Source: Providencia rettgeri
GTDB lineage: Bacteria; Pseudomonadota; Gammaproteobacteria; Enterobacterales; Enterobacteriaceae
DNA length: 64,000 nt
NCBI GenBank assembly: GCA_900455085.1
Contig: UGTZ01000001.1
Span: 3,874,501-3,938,500, forward strand
Reading direction: 5' to 3'
Shown here: positions 63,371 through 64,000 of the stretch, piece after piece
Numbering within the stretch: position 1 is the stretch's first letter
Layout: each line of letters starts with the position of its first letter
The notes under the pieces: generated by a model
Told to the model about the DNA's origin: nothing
Seen by the model: the letters and a program-made list of their open reading frames with translations, nothing else
The model's database searches: none
Translations under genes and position numbers: made by a program

Positions 63371-64000
63371 ATGTTACAAGCCGAACGCCATAAATTAATA
63401 TGTTCTCATGTTTCGCAGAATGGTTCGGCATTGGTACGTGATTTAGCTCAATTATGTCTCGTGTCTCAAGAAACTATTCGTCGTGATTTGACGACTCTTG
63501 AGCGAGAAAACAGGATCATCCGTAGCTTTGGAGGCGCGGTGGCCATCGACCAAGAAGAAATGCCGATGGTGAATGTTATGCCATCTTCGGTCAAACTCAG
63601 TCAAATGGTTGATGGCGCAGAGTCTTTTCGTAAAAGAACTGAAGAACATCCTGATGCCAAAATGAAAATTTCGAAGGCTGCACTAAAATTAATTCAGCCT
63701 GGTGACTGTATTATGCTAGATAACAGCAGTACTTGCTGGTTTCTAGCACGGCAAATACCCGATATCGACATCACTGTGGTGACAAACTCGGTCAAAATTA
63801 TCCAAGCGTTGGCCTGCCGTGACCGAGTTCGTGTTATTGGTATTGGTGGGGAATATTCAGAACGTCATGATGATTTTCATGGCCCAATTGCAGAAAGTAT
63901 TATTCGTAGCTTTCAGATAAAAACCTTATTTCTTTCATGCCAAGGATTCAATATCGAAAATGGTATTCGCGATGGCAGTGAAATAAACTCAAAATTAAAA
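63371..64000 (+). CDS. DeoR-family transcriptional regulator (partial)
   Basis: The first 210 codons are in the window; the 3-prime end is cut. N-terminal DeoR HTH (QNGSALVRDLAQLCLVSQETIRRDLTTLERENRIIRSFGGAV, residues 16-57) and a sugar-phosphate-sensing DeoRC domain (LIQPGDCIMLDNSSTCWFLAR, VVTNSVKIIQAL). FucR-like spacing between domains is suggested. Divergent from the AraD-like gene, so probably controls pentose or related sugar use. Ribosome site GGAG, 9 bp before ATG. Confidence 0.9.
   Translation, partial: MLQAERHKLICSHVSQNGSALVRDLAQLCLVSQETIRRDLTTLERENRIIRSFGGAVAIDQEEMPMVNVMPSSVKLSQMVDGAESFRKRTEEHPDAKMKISKAALKLIQPGDCIMLDNSSTCWFLARQIPDIDITVVTNSVKIIQALACRDRVRVIGIGGEYSERHDDFHGPIAESIIRSFQIKTLFLSCQGFNIENGIRDGSEINSKLK

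Overview
The window looks like chromosome from a Morganellaceae member, most likely Providencia. The sequence is AT-rich. It carries two chaperone-usher fimbrial operons, each with a small MrpJ-like XRE regulator, a long-form (type II) choline TMA-lyase microcompartment cluster of the kind known from Proteus, Providencia and Klebsiella, and E. coli-type housekeeping genes (potABCD, class I fumarase, uxaA). The genus call is inference. No rRNA, tRNA, phage, insertion sequence or CRISPR array was seen.

Layout: (1) 1-6281, tail of one fimbrial locus (pilin start, MrpJ-like regulator) and a complete minus-strand pilin-usher-chaperone-adhesin operon. (2) 6577-11442, AbgT transporter, two small conserved proteins, AraC regulator, parDE toxin-antitoxin with a palindromic operator, and csaA. 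(3) 11562-22813, the minus-strand choline microcompartment operon: three tandem shell hexamer genes, acylating aldehyde dehydrogenase, pentamer gene, alcohol dehydrogenase, cutC, cutD, a tailed shell gene, pduL, an unrecognised protein and two SMR exporters. A consensus FNR box lies upstream. (4) 23529-26600, a CadC-like/FidL-like pair, a TetR regulator with its operator, an FMN reductase and a hairpin cluster. (5) 26640-30595, potABCD, with potD and potC interrupted by single-base homopolymer indels. (6) 31455-33101, class I fumarase. (7) 33243-39129, a second fimbrial operon with its own MrpJ-like regulator. (8) 40322-42401, a nitrilase-family gene whose ribosome site lies in a perfect hairpin, and a LysR regulator. 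(9) 42480-49374, a seven-gene overlapping lipid-type operon, followed by a convergent polysaccharide deacetylase. (10) 51057-57122, sugar-acid catabolism: enolase-superfamily enzyme, MFS importer, Crp-type and GntR regulators, and uxaA. A shared 15-bp motif lies upstream of both catabolic units. (11) 57347-62022, RpiR regulator, complete mannose-family PTS (IIA, IIB, IIC, IID) and a frameshifted tyrosine-phosphatase-like gene. (12) 62217-64000, an AraD-type epimerase/aldolase and a divergent DeoR regulator cut by the window end.

In the choline system CutD activates CutC, which cleaves choline to trimethylamine and acetaldehyde inside a protein shell. CutF and PduL then convert acetaldehyde to acetyl-CoA and acetyl-phosphate, and CutO reduces it to ethanol. 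The least explained system is the 42480-49374 operon: ketoacyl synthase III, extended SDR, metallo-beta-lactamase-fold hydrolase, adenylate-forming enzyme, PAP2 phosphatase and two membrane His-box oxygenases. Its parts resemble an olefin/beta-lactone (OleABCD) type pathway with substitutions, but no product can be assigned from sequence. Five coding interruptions by homopolymer indels and one in-frame stop may be sequencing errors or recent gene decay.
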